A program made the translations under genes and the position numbers. 64,000 bases of DNA from Marinomonas profundimaris (lineage in GTDB: Bacteria > Pseudomonadota > Gammaproteobacteria > Pseudomonadales > Marinomonadaceae), in contig NZ_AYOZ01000060.1 in NCBI RefSeq assembly GCF_000508165.1, forward strand, positions 124,001 to 188,000. The letters run 5' to 3'. This document shows positions 26,528 to 35,876 of this stretch, one piece after another. The notes beneath the pieces were generated by a model that did not search any database, was not told the origin of the DNA, and saw only the letters and a program-made list of their open reading frames with translations. Position 1 is the first letter of the stretch. The number at the start of each line of letters is the position of its first letter.

Positions 26528-28285
26528 CTAAAAGTTCTCTATAAGAGAGTTCAATAAAATGTATTGCGCCCCCAAATGCTGGGCAATGTCTTGGCCTCGG
26601 CCACGCTTGATCGGCGCATTTTCAGTGTCAATTAATACCGTGTTGCCTTGCAATGCAAGGTCTGACACATCGGCTTGGGTGCGACCGTCAGTCAATATGT
26701 AGGTTTGGCTGTACAAGTCCGCGTTTACGTGATGTTGCTGCGCCAAATACTGACTGGCGTTTTCGATGGCGATGCGAAACGGCGTACCGCCACCTGCGCC
26801 GAGGTTATCTAATACCACTGAAATTTCTTTTGGCGCTCGGACTCTTGGTAAAATGGACGACACACTGTCTTGGCCAAAGCCTAAAATCGCGATCTGTTCA
26901 CGGGCTAAATACGCACGATTGGCAATGTCTAAAATTATCCCTTTGGCCCTTGCAAACACACCTTGGCTTAATGTTGACGCCGAGGTATCCAGCAGCACCA
27001 AATGCAACACCGCTTGTCCGGTTTTATCCGCTTTGTGAGTCAGCTGCTTTGGCGGCCATTCTTGCGGCTGGCTGACAATGCTACGAAACCAATCAATGCC
27101 ATTGGCCGTTTGCGCGGCATCAGGACGATAACCGCCCTGCTGCTTGCCTTTATGCTTTCCCGGCGCCACCTCGCTCAATCTATTCATGGCTGAGCTGGCT
27201 TGCGGATCTTCGTTGAGCACTACTTTAATGGGCGAGCTCGTCGCCAGTTTTTGCGGCGTCATGCTCCCCCAATCACCTTGCCCCTTTTCCTCTGGCGGCG
27301 CGTTTTGCGCATCGCTCGAATCTGAACGAGGCTGTTGCGACAAGGACGGCGATTGAGACGGTGAGGATTCAGGTCGACGTGAAGGAGGGCTAGCAGGTTG
27401 AGGCGGTGTTTTCGCGTGTCGACGATGCGCTAACACTAAGTCTTCAACGGTTTGAATGTCTTCTTTTTCGACGACTTTGGCGCCGCGCCAAGCCGCATGC
27501 GCCATCGCGGCACGAACCCAAACAATGTCGGCACGAACCCCATCCACCATGGCGGCTTGGCAACGTGTTGCAACGTCCATGCGCAATGCATCGGAACAAC
27601 TGATATTGCCCAAGGCTTTTCGAGCCAAGCGAATGCTGTTTTTTAAATTACGTTGTTTGTATTTGAATGCATCGCAGAAGGATTTTGCATCTTGGTCGAA
27701 TTCGTCACGCAGTCGTACAATTTGAACGCGCTCTTCAAGACTGTATTGATTGCCAAGTTCGACCATTAAACCAAAACGATCTTGCAACTGTGGGCGCAAT
27801 TCCCCTTCGTCTGGGTTCATGGTACCCACCAGCAAAAAACGAGATTCGTGTTCGTGGCTTATACCGTCACGCTCAATTCGATTCACGCCGCTGGCCGCCA
27901 CATCAAGCAGTTGATCGACAAGATGATCTGCGAGCAAATTCACCTCGTCTACATAAAGCACACCGCCATGCGCTCGACTGAGCAAACCCGGTTTGAAGGC
28001 GACATTTTTGTCTTGTAATACTTGCTCTAAGTCTAAAGCACCGAGCAAACGGTCTTCACTGGTGCCAAGCGGTAACGTCGCAAAGGGAACCTGTTCAGCG
28101 TCATCTAATGCAGGCATCACGCCAGACAAGCCGCGCGCTAATGTGGATTTCGCTGAGCCACGTGGTCCGCTGATTAATACGCCGCCGATTCGCGGGTTAA
28201 TCGCACAAAGAATTAAAGCCAATTTTAATGATTCTTGCCCAGCGACCGCGGTAAAAGGAAAATTGCTATGGGCTAAACGGGTCAT
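26528..28285 (-). CDS. Magnesium/cobalt chelatase-type ATPase-VWA fusion (ChlI/ChlD)
   Basis: A 585-residue fusion. The N-terminal AAA+ domain (about 1-300) has GPRGSAKSTLARG (Walker A) and YVDEVNLL (Walker B). A Pro/Ser-rich linker (about 290-330) leads to a C-terminal VWA domain with the MIDAS-type DTSASTLSQG. In cobalamin clusters, such BchI/BchD-like proteins work with the CobN cobaltochelatase subunit to insert cobalt. CobN is not in this window, so that partner must lie elsewhere. First gene of the visible cob operon. Confidence 0.88.
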   Translation of the reverse strand: MTRLAHSNFPFTAVAGQESLKLALILCAINPRIGGVLISGPRGSAKSTLARGLSGVMPALDDAEQVPFATLPLGTSEDRLLGALDLEQVLQDKNVAFKPGLLSRAHGGVLYVDEVNLLADHLVDQLLDVAASGVNRIERDGISHEHESRFLLVGTMNPDEGELRPQLQDRFGLMVELGNQYSLEERVQIVRLRDEFDQDAKSFCDAFKYKQRNLKNSIRLARKALGNISCSDALRMDVATRCQAAMVDGVRADIVWVRAAMAHAAWRGAKVVEKEDIQTVEDLVLAHRRHAKTPPQPASPPSRRPESSPSQSPSLSQQPRSDSSDAQNAPPEEKGQGDWGSMTPQKLATSSPIKVVLNEDPQASSAMNRLSEVAPGKHKGKQQGGYRPDAAQTANGIDWFRSIVSQPQEWPPKQLTHKADKTGQAVLHLVLLDTSASTLSQGVFARAKGIILDIANRAYLAREQIAILGFGQDSVSSILPRVRAPKEISVVLDNLGAGGGTPFRIAIENASQYLAQQHHVNADLYSQTYILTDGRTQADVSDLALQGNTVLIDTENAPIKRGRGQDIAQHLGAQYILLNSLIENF

Positions 28286-28398
28286 TGGGGTACCTGTGGC
28301 GGTTGAATAAAATCGAAAAGGCGTTGTCTGAAACGTGCTGTCTCAAAAGGAAAAGCACAAGCCCTTTATTGTAGGTGTTTTTGCTGTGTTTTGTCTTG

Positions 28399-28452
28399 TA
28401 TGACCTTATCTTTGCACTCTGTTTCTGTCAAACGCAAAGCCTTCAGGTCATA
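28399..28452. other. Nested inverted repeat upstream of the cob operon
   Basis: An outer 8-bp pair (TATGACCT at 28399-28406 with AGGTCATA at 28445-28452) encloses an inner 6-bp pair (CTTTGC at 28410-28415 with GCAAAG at 28434-28439) around an 18-base loop. It lies in the 205-base gap between the hybrid kinase gene and chlID. No T tract follows, and the sequence lacks the conserved elements of the cobalamin riboswitch. It could be an operator, a leader structure or an incomplete terminator. Confidence 0.45.
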
Positions 28453-28490
28453 TTGAATAAAACCCATGCAACATAATGACACGAGGTGTT

Positions 28491-31184
28491 TTATTCGGAC
28501 GGTTGATATTGCACGACCAATTCTTCAACCAAACCGAGATCAAACTGCTCGACTGCCGCTTGAATAGCCTTTTTATAGGTTGCTGGCAACATGGGTTTTA
28601 ACACCAAAAGTGCGTCTTCAGTTTGCTGCATATCGCCGTTTTGTGCGGCTGATAACAACGGCTGCCAGTCTTCCAATGTTAACGGTATGAATGGTTCTTC
28701 GGCCTCTTCATCTTCCGCCATTTCGTCGATGCTATTAAGAGGAAGTAGTGACTCAGGCACGGGCACAAATTGTACGTCTAAATGTGCAACCAAGGCCTTG
28801 TATATGTCTTCGGCTCGATAAGGTTTGGCAATGACCTGGCAAAAACCAACATCAAGCAACGCCTGCATCTCATGCTCTAAAGAAGACGCGGTCACGGCTA
28901 CCACAGGGATTTGTGGGTTATGGCTGTCTTGCTGAATGACTTTCAGTACATCGGTGCCTGTTTTGTTGGGCATTCGAATGTCTGTCATCACGATATCTGG
29001 CGGATTTTTCTGAAAAGACTGTATGGCTTGCTCGCCATCTGACGCCTCTGCGACCTGACAACCGGCCTTCTCCAACAATGACACTAGAATATCGCGTGAC
29101 CATTCGTCGTCTTCTGCCACCAACACTGTGATGGGGTGGTTGAGTCTCATATTAAGCAGTGTTTCTTGCTCGCCAACGTTTTCTCTGTCGCTTTCCGCGA
29201 CTTTCAACAGCGGCAAGTCGACGATAATTTGTGTGCCGACACCTTGGCTACTTTTAACCGATAATGTCCCTTCCATTAATTTCACTAACGTCATCGACAA
29301 CGCCAAACCCAGTCCAGTTCCGCCAGATGCTTCTCCTGCCTTTCCTTGCACAAAAGGTGTAAACAAATGCTCTATCAATTCAGTTTCAATACCTGGCCCA
29401 CTGTCTTCTATGCAGACATGAATACGACCCGCTACGATACGAGCAATGATTTTCACATTGCCTTCGCTGGTGAACTTAACCGCATTACCCAACAAATTGG
29501 TGATGATCTGCTGGAACTTAACCGGATCTATCCATACGAGTGTTTGCTCGGCAAAATCGCACTCTACAGTTAAACTTAACCCTTTTTCCAACGCTTGACC
29601 TTTAAGCAGTTTGCCAATTTGACTTACCTCTTTACAGAGATCGACTTTTTGTTCATGAAGCACCAATCGACCGGATTCAATGCGCGCTATGTCTAAAATG
29701 TCATTGATCAAGCCAAGTAAACGATTTCCTGCACTGGCGATGGCTAAAAAGCGCGATCGAGACACACCAGTCAGTTGATTATCTTCGCCAATTAACTGTG
29801 CATAACCAATGATGGCATTCAAAGGGGTGCGGATTTCATGACTCATATTGGCTAAGAAATGACTTTTAGCCTGATTGGCTTGCTCCGCTTCTTCTTTTGC
29901 CTGTTCCAATTGCATTGAGACACTTTTTTGTTCAGTAATGTCACTCATGATGTCACCAAATGACGTCGCTTTGCCATTTTCATCACGCAATACAAAATAC
30001 ATTTCGTAGGTAGAAAAGACGCGCCCATCTAGGCTCTTTGCCTGCAATTCCCCTTCCCACACATCATGTTCTTTAAGGTAGGGTATCACCGTTTTTTGTA
30101 AGAACTTTTGACTGGATTCTGGATAGAACTCTAGGAAGTTAAACGTGCCTGACGGCATCTCATCTATCTCACTGTCAACACCAAGTAACACTCGTATTTT
30201 TTCATTAAAATACGTGATATCGCCATCAAGCGTTGTCATTGCAAACCCTTGAGCCGAGTTATCCGCAAAACTCTTAAACTGCTTAAGCTGATTGATTAGA
30301 CGATGACGTTCCGTGATGTCTCGAGCGATGCCCAAGGTGCCACGAAAGTGAATAGAAGGTTCAATGACAGGAACACGATAAACCTCGAATAAACGTGGCG
30401 ACCTTCCATCTTTAGGAAAACCCCAGCTTTGTTCATGCAAGGTCGTACCCGTTTCTAAAGCCGCATTGTCTCTATTTTGGTAGTACTCCCCTTTCCCATC
30501 CAAATTTAAGTCTTGGTCGTTTTTTCCTTTAATACCTTCGGCCGAAAGTGAATTAAAATCTAAAAACGCTTGGTTACAATCCAAATAGCGACCTTGCTCA
30601 TCTTTATACCAAACAACGTCAGGAATATTATTAAGCAAGGACAACAAGGTCAGTTCGCGTCGTTGTGCCTCTTCTCGAGCGGCAATTAACGCTTCTTCGG
30701 TCGCAACCAAAGGACCAATGTCTTCAAAAATACCCGCCACACTGCGCACGCGATTTCGACTGTCGATGCGCGTCACACTGCCACGCATTTCTATCCAAAA
30801 AACCTCGCCATTCGGATTTTGTATTTTTAATCGAATCGCACTGGGCAGCGCACCGATTTTTTGCTCCAACAATGCCACTTTCCATTGTTTAAAAGCAATT
30901 TGGTCTTCAGGGGATAAAAAAGCCAACCATTGATGTAAATGCTTAGGGGTCTTTCTTTCATCAAAGCCAAGCTGCATGAAAAATTCTGAGGAGGTATAAA
31001 GCCGATTACTGACAGGAAACCATTCCCAAACACCTGCATTGGTCGCCAAAATAGCACGAGAATAACGACGCTGTAGAAGTTTAAACCGGACCAGAAAAGC
31101 CAGCTGAAAAACGACCAAAAACAACACGGTAAAGCAAAACAATGCCGCGAGCACTTTTAAAATAGTAGGCAATTCAATATCCAT
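28491..31184 (-). CDS. PAS-containing hybrid sensor histidine kinase
   Basis: An 897-residue hybrid kinase with one N-terminal membrane helix (about 8-32). Three PAS-type domains follow (about 42-165, 175-295 and 300-415), then a HisKA domain with the phospho-accepting His in LANMSHEIRTPLNAIIGYAQL, a HATPase domain (NLLGNAVKFT, DSGPGIE, GGTGLGLAL) and a receiver domain (VLVAEDDEWSRDIL, phospho-acceptor Asp in IVMTDIRMP). The last ~90 residues are helical and may hold a degenerate Hpt-like domain; no clear phosphotransfer His was seen. It follows the REC-GGDEF-EAL gene after 26 bases and is probably cotranscribed. Confidence 0.88.
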   Translation of the reverse strand: MDIELPTILKVLAALFCFTVLFLVVFQLAFLVRFKLLQRRYSRAILATNAGVWEWFPVSNRLYTSSEFFMQLGFDERKTPKHLHQWLAFLSPEDQIAFKQWKVALLEQKIGALPSAIRLKIQNPNGEVFWIEMRGSVTRIDSRNRVRSVAGIFEDIGPLVATEEALIAAREEAQRRELTLLSLLNNIPDVVWYKDEQGRYLDCNQAFLDFNSLSAEGIKGKNDQDLNLDGKGEYYQNRDNAALETGTTLHEQSWGFPKDGRSPRLFEVYRVPVIEPSIHFRGTLGIARDITERHRLINQLKQFKSFADNSAQGFAMTTLDGDITYFNEKIRVLLGVDSEIDEMPSGTFNFLEFYPESSQKFLQKTVIPYLKEHDVWEGELQAKSLDGRVFSTYEMYFVLRDENGKATSFGDIMSDITEQKSVSMQLEQAKEEAEQANQAKSHFLANMSHEIRTPLNAIIGYAQLIGEDNQLTGVSRSRFLAIASAGNRLLGLINDILDIARIESGRLVLHEQKVDLCKEVSQIGKLLKGQALEKGLSLTVECDFAEQTLVWIDPVKFQQIITNLLGNAVKFTSEGNVKIIARIVAGRIHVCIEDSGPGIETELIEHLFTPFVQGKAGEASGGTGLGLALSMTLVKLMEGTLSVKSSQGVGTQIIVDLPLLKVAESDRENVGEQETLLNMRLNHPITVLVAEDDEWSRDILVSLLEKAGCQVAEASDGEQAIQSFQKNPPDIVMTDIRMPNKTGTDVLKVIQQDSHNPQIPVVAVTASSLEHEMQALLDVGFCQVIAKPYRAEDIYKALVAHLDVQFVPVPESLLPLNSIDEMAEDEEAEEPFIPLTLEDWQPLLSAAQNGDMQQTEDALLVLKPMLPATYKKAIQAAVEQFDLGLVEELVVQYQPSE

Positions 31185-31210
31185 ATTTCAGGCCTCTAAA
31201 AACGAACCAA

Positions 31211-32995
31211 TTACAATTTTTCTGGTTTATGAAAGTGGTAACCTTGGCCCCACTCAACACCAAGCAGCTTCAGTTTTTGTACAATTTCTTGGTTTTCGAC
31301 AAATTCAGCCACCACCGGTTTATTAAGCATTTTGGCCAGTTTTACAATGGAGTCGACCATACCGTAATGAATGTCGTTGACGTGCATGTCTTTGATAAAA
31401 ATACCGTCAATTTTGATGAGGTCAAATGGCAAATCCATTAAATAAGCAAACGACGAAAAGCCCGTACCAAAATCATCTAACGCGATACTGCACCCACTTT
31501 CATGCAAAACTCCCATGAATTTACGGGCATCGGAGAAGTTATTGAGCGCTTCCGTTTCTGTAATTTCAAAGCAAAATTTACCGCCATCCAAATGGTAATG
31601 CGCCAACCTATCCACAATGTATTCGGCAAAGCCCGCCTGTCGCACCGATAACGCAGACACGTTAATCGCCACTTGGTCGACACGTTCCCACAGACTTTCT
31701 CGTTCCGCCAATTGCTTCATCGTATTGTTAATAACCCAACGATCTATTTTGGAGATAATGCCGAATCGTTCTGCTGCTCGGATGAAGTCATTGGGGTATA
31801 TCAGCCCACCGGTTTCTTCATCTTTTAATCGCACCAAAATCTCTATTTTTTTCCGTGGTTCATCACTGATCAAGGAGCAAACTTGCTGAAAATGCACTTC
31901 GAATAAGTCTTTTTCAAGGCCATCAATGATGCGTAGTCCCCAGTTCAAGTTACCACGACGCTCTTCATAAGAAAGGTCTTTGGCGTTCTTGATAATTCTA
32001 GAGTGCTGACCAGATTGCTTGCTGGAATAACACACCTCATCCGCTAACATGACCACTTGTTCAAACGACACCATATCCAGAGTGATCGGAATAGCCACTT
32101 GCGTCACGCTCAATCGGAACTGGCGCTCATCCCAAACAAATGAAAAGTCTTTAATGCCTCTTTCAAACAAGCGAAAGAGTGACTCAACCGATTCAACGCC
32201 ACCTTTACTCACCATGATGGCAAATTTATCGCCACTTAATCGAGCACAAAAATCCCGCTGCGGGTCGATAAATTCATTGATTAAGGCCGCCAACTGATGC
32301 AATAGCTCATCGCCTGCAATGCAACCGCATGAATCATTGATCAGACGAAATTCGTTCACATCGAGTAAAACAAAAAAGGGAATGTGCTTGGTCATTCCCG
32401 ATTGAATATCCGAAATGACGTGGGATACGTGCTCGTCTAACGCGTCACGATTATAAAGCTGTGTAACAAAATCATGCTGAGCGAGATACTTCAACCTATC
32501 TTGCATATACCGTCTTTCGTTCACTTCTTTACGAAGGTTCCGATTGACGAGGTTTAAATCAGCAGTACGCTCCCTTACTTTTTCTTCTAATGAGACCGTC
32601 AGTTCTCTTAATTCATTCACCAACTGAAATTTTTCTAATTGGTGCTGAACTCTGGATCGCACTTCTTCGATGCGGATTGGCTTAGCAATATAATCGTTGC
32701 CGCCAACGTCGAAGCCCCGAGAAATATCGTCGGCTAATGCGGTGACAAAAATGACAGGAACTTCTTTGAATTGTGGGTGTAAACGAATACGGCGACAGGT
32801 TTCAAAACCATCTATTCCGGCCATCATCACATCCAATAAGATCAGGCAGGGTCGTGTCCGCTCTAATAACGCTAAGGCACGCTCCCCCGAATTAGCAACA
32901 GCGATCTGACAATCTAACGCTGCGATCACATCCTGTAAGACCCGCAAGTTTTCTGGTACATCGTCGACTATTAACACTGTTGGTGATTGTTTCAT
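31211..32995 (-). CDS. Response regulator with degenerate GGDEF and EAL domains
   Basis: A 594-residue protein with an N-terminal receiver domain (phospho-acceptor Asp in LILLDVMMAGIDG), a coiled linker, a GGDEF domain (about 175-310) and an EAL domain (about 335-590). The GGDEF signature is altered to SGDKF, so diguanylate cyclase activity is unlikely. The EAL domain keeps the main catalytic residues (EILVRL, INVSAL, FEITETE, DDFGTGFSS, KIDG, AEFVEN, QGYHF), so c-di-GMP hydrolysis is likely. It is paired with the downstream hybrid kinase, which is a plausible phosphodonor. Confidence 0.88.
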   Translation of the reverse strand: MKQSPTVLIVDDVPENLRVLQDVIAALDCQIAVANSGERALALLERTRPCLILLDVMMAGIDGFETCRRIRLHPQFKEVPVIFVTALADDISRGFDVGGNDYIAKPIRIEEVRSRVQHQLEKFQLVNELRELTVSLEEKVRERTADLNLVNRNLRKEVNERRYMQDRLKYLAQHDFVTQLYNRDALDEHVSHVISDIQSGMTKHIPFFVLLDVNEFRLINDSCGCIAGDELLHQLAALINEFIDPQRDFCARLSGDKFAIMVSKGGVESVESLFRLFERGIKDFSFVWDERQFRLSVTQVAIPITLDMVSFEQVVMLADEVCYSSKQSGQHSRIIKNAKDLSYEERRGNLNWGLRIIDGLEKDLFEVHFQQVCSLISDEPRKKIEILVRLKDEETGGLIYPNDFIRAAERFGIISKIDRWVINNTMKQLAERESLWERVDQVAINVSALSVRQAGFAEYIVDRLAHYHLDGGKFCFEITETEALNNFSDARKFMGVLHESGCSIALDDFGTGFSSFAYLMDLPFDLIKIDGIFIKDMHVNDIHYGMVDSIVKLAKMLNKPVVAEFVENQEIVQKLKLLGVEWGQGYHFHKPEKL

Positions 32996-33172
32996 ACCTA
33001 GTTATGCCTTCCCTATGGTTTCAAAACTACCCAAATAGAGTTATGAAAACACTGTCATTGAACAATTAATATGCAATAGACACAAATACTAACCCCGTTC
33101 CTTATAGAAGATCTATATGAGTTATGTATATAAAAAGTAACTTAGGTATAAAAAGCCAATCAGATTAGAGTG

Positions 33173-33775
33173 TTAACTCTTACTTTCTGTCATTGGTATT
33201 TGCGCCCATATAGGCGGACGATGGTAACGACCAACCACCGAGCTTAAAAGCAAAAACGCCAGCAACGAATAACCCAGTTGACTGAGATCAAGAAAGATCA
33301 TGGCCGCAAGCAATACGGCAACATCGGCCACTAACGTGGTTTTGCTCGCGTGTATGCCAAAACGCCGTTCCAAATACACAGACAGAATATTCAGCCCGCC
33401 CAGAGACGCATTATGACGAAACAAAATAATGAGTCCAAAGCCAACCAACAAGCCACCCAAGGCGGCAGATAAAACGGGATGAATCGATAAATACACGTAT
33501 TCACGCATTAATTCAGACAACGCAGACAGCAAACTCACACTCACAAATGTCCGGACAGTAAAAGCCAGTCCAAGTGTGTACCAAGCCAAAATATAAAAAG
33601 GAAGATTCAGTAAAAAGAACAATTGACCGAAGGATAAATCCGTAATTCTGAAAAGAATCATACCAACACCAGCTGTGCCACTGATAAGCAGTTCAGCCGA
33701 GTTTAAAATGTGTAATCCTAATGCGACAAGCAGACAACCCTCAACAATAGAGAGCCAACGATGGGTGAGTTTCAT
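33173..33775 (-). CDS. YitT family membrane protein
   Basis: A 200-residue protein with five or six hydrophobic segments, beginning with EGCLLVALGLHILNSAELLISGTAGVGM and including LGGLNILSVYLERRFGIHAS. This matches the DUF161/YitT transmembrane domain, which lacks the C-terminal cytoplasmic DUF2179 domain of some family members. Function is not established. It is transcribed divergently from a LysR gene, a common arrangement of a regulator and its target. Confidence 0.8.
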   Translation of the reverse strand: MKLTHRWLSIVEGCLLVALGLHILNSAELLISGTAGVGMILFRITDLSFGQLFFLLNLPFYILAWYTLGLAFTVRTFVSVSLLSALSELMREYVYLSIHPVLSAALGGLLVGFGLIILFRHNASLGGLNILSVYLERRFGIHASKTTLVADVAVLLAAMIFLDLSQLGYSLLAFLLLSSVVGRYHRPPIWAQIPMTESKS

Positions 33776-33892
33776 ATCAAATCCTTACAAGAGCTGTATC
33801 AACTTTTGGTTAATAACAAGATCGACACGCCGCTTCTTGTGGAAGCAAAGACGCAAGCCAAAATCATTCTAAATCTTTCTGTAAAAAAATAA
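33761..33892 (+). CDS. Candidate small ORF between YitT and LysR genes
   Basis: A 43-codon frame encoding a polar helical peptide that includes KSLQELYQLLVNNKID and ends LNLSVKK before TAA. It starts with ATG after a GAGAG-like ribosome binding site. Its composition looks protein-like and it covers the intergenic space, overlapping the divergent YitT-family start codon by 15 bases on the opposite strand. No homologue is recognised from memory. It may be a small protein or the remnant of a gene. Confidence 0.35.
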   Translation: MGEFHIKSLQELYQLLVNNKIDTPLLVEAKTQAKIILNLSVKK

Positions 33893-34020
33893 GCATATTT
33901 CATACCATAAAGACAAAATACACAATCGATTAAGTGCTTTTATTTACCGCCAAACGCATTTGTCACGACAGAAGACATTAGCGCTACTCTTCAAAACAGA
34001 AACGAGGCTACAATAGCCAA

Positions 34021-34908
34021 ATGAGAATCACACTAAGACAATTACAAATATTCGAAGCCGTTGTGCATACAGGATCTGTGACGGCTGCCGCTGAAATGGT
34101 CTCTATTAGCCAGCCAGCAGCAAGCCAAGCACTGAGAGAGCTCGAGGCCCTATTAGGTCGCCCTCTTTTTCGCCGCCACGGCAAACGCTTACAAATCACA
34201 CCTCAGGCCAGACACCTTTTGCCTCAAGCTCGCGCAGTACTCAGCCAAATAGAGCAAATAGAGAGCATGGGGAATGAAGATGAATTGAGCGGCTCTCTTC
34301 ATCTAGCCGCCAGCGTGAGCGTCGGGAACTACTTATTGCCCAAGCAAATGTCGCTGTTCAAGCAACAACATCCAAACATTCGTTTTAATTTGGACATCGG
34401 AAATACTCAAAGTGTGATTCAACAATTGCTGACAGGGAAAGCCGAAGTAGGCTTTATCGAAGGCTACTGCCAACACGCAGAACTCATGACACAAGTATGG
34501 CTAAAAGACGAATTGGTCGTCTTTGGATCTACAGAAGAAAACCGTGCTGAGGATTTGTCTTGGGAAGATTTAAAGCAAGCCAGCTGGGTGATGCGCGAAT
34601 CTGGCTCAGGAACGCGTAACATACTTGAACAAGCCACCGCGGCTAAAATACCACAACTTAACGTGGTACTTTCACTTGCTCACATGGAAGCGGTAAAGCA
34701 AGCCGTCATCCATCAAATGGGGCTTGGGTGTTTATCTAGAATGGCGATCTCCCAAGAGCTCAATGCTGGGTTAATTCGCCTGTATAAAACGCCACTGGAA
34801 TTGAACCGAAACCTATTAATCGTCACGCCTAAGAACACGGCACTGACACAAAACGCCCAACGCTTTATCGACTTATGCTGTGCCGTCCCAGTTTTAGCGG
34901 ATATTTAA
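34021..34908 (+). CDS. LysR family transcriptional regulator
   Basis: A 295-residue LysR-type regulator. The N-terminal helix-turn-helix contains FEAVVHTGSVTAAAEMVSIS and QPAASQALRELEALLGRPLF; the C-terminal substrate-binding domain spans about residues 90-290. The region RESGSGTRNILEQ resembles regulators of the CysB/YeiE-type group. The probable target is the divergent YitT-family gene. Followed by a second LysR gene after three bases. Confidence 0.85.
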   Translation: MRITLRQLQIFEAVVHTGSVTAAAEMVSISQPAASQALRELEALLGRPLFRRHGKRLQITPQARHLLPQARAVLSQIEQIESMGNEDELSGSLHLAASVSVGNYLLPKQMSLFKQQHPNIRFNLDIGNTQSVIQQLLTGKAEVGFIEGYCQHAELMTQVWLKDELVVFGSTEENRAEDLSWEDLKQASWVMRESGSGTRNILEQATAAKIPQLNVVLSLAHMEAVKQAVIHQMGLGCLSRMAISQELNAGLIRLYKTPLELNRNLLIVTPKNTALTQNAQRFIDLCCAVPVLADI

Positions 34909-34911
34909 ATT

Positions 34912-35865
34912 ATGAATATTAATAAAATAGACCTTAATCTTCTTATTTATCTCGATGTTTTGCTAAGAGAATGCAACGTCACACGCTCTGCCAGCAAACT
35001 TAATATCACTCAACCCGCCATGAGTAATGGCTTAAAACGGCTACGTGATTTGTTAAGTGACCCTCTTTTGGTGCGAACCAGTGAAGGCATGAAACCCACA
35101 GAAAAAGCCCTTCGACTTCAACCGATTGTTCGCAAAGTGTTGCTCGAATTAGAAGAAGCCCTACAACCAGAAGCGGACTTTAATGAGAGTACCAGTACGC
35201 GTGTCTTTCGAATCATGGCCAGCGACTATGCAACGTCTACGGTTATTCCTCGATTACTCAACCGCTTACGCGAACACGCACCTGGAATCACACTCGACAT
35301 TATGACGCCCAGCGATGTGACGTTTCATGATGTTGAAGCGGGCAAAATAGACATGGCCATCAATCGCTTCGAAGAGTTACCACAATCGTTCCATCAGAAG
35401 AGCGTGTGGTTCGACACTTTTGTCTGCATGATGAGTTCAAAAAACCCAATAAAAGACCATTTTGATATTGATGCCTATCTTCAAGCACAGCACATTTGGG
35501 TTAGTAAAACAGGCTTTGGCGTTGGCGTTGGCATGGACCCAACCGATGTCCAAAAACTGGGTTGGGTCGATGAAGCACTGCAAGCGCTTGACCACAAACG
35601 CAGTATTCGCGTATTTACGAGAAGCTACCACACCGCCATGCATCTGGCATTGGAGCAAGACCTTATCGCCACACTGCCGAAAAAAGTCGCCATGATCAAT
35701 AAGAAAAACCCTGATTTAGTCATTCTTGATCCGCCATTCGACATCCCAAAAATTGAACTAAAGATGATCTGGAGCCCATTACTGCATCACGATGCGAGCC
35801 ATATTTGGTTTAGAAGACAGGTCATCGATGTGGCAAACGAATTAAAGGCACAAACCAAACAATAA
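34912..35865 (+). CDS. LysR family transcriptional regulator (second copy)
   Basis: A 317-residue LysR-type regulator of a different subgroup from its upstream neighbour, with the N-terminal DLNLLIYLDVLLRECNVTRSASKLNITQPAMSNGLKRLR helix-turn-helix and a substrate-binding C-terminus. It resembles LinR/NodD-type proteins in its N-terminal DLNLL motif. It lies in line with the LysR gene before it and with yaeR after it (11-base gap), so the three may be cotranscribed. Ligand and targets are unknown. Confidence 0.85.
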   Translation: MNINKIDLNLLIYLDVLLRECNVTRSASKLNITQPAMSNGLKRLRDLLSDPLLVRTSEGMKPTEKALRLQPIVRKVLLELEEALQPEADFNESTSTRVFRIMASDYATSTVIPRLLNRLREHAPGITLDIMTPSDVTFHDVEAGKIDMAINRFEELPQSFHQKSVWFDTFVCMMSSKNPIKDHFDIDAYLQAQHIWVSKTGFGVGVGMDPTDVQKLGWVDEALQALDHKRSIRVFTRSYHTAMHLALEQDLIATLPKKVAMINKKNPDLVILDPPFDIPKIELKMIWSPLLHHDASHIWFRRQVIDVANELKAQTKQ

Positions 35866-35876
35866 GAAGTAGAATT

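Noticed and set aside
28286..28490. Possible cobalamin riboswitch before the cob operon
   Set aside because: The conserved B12-box and core sequences of the known riboswitch were not found; only a nested inverted repeat is present.
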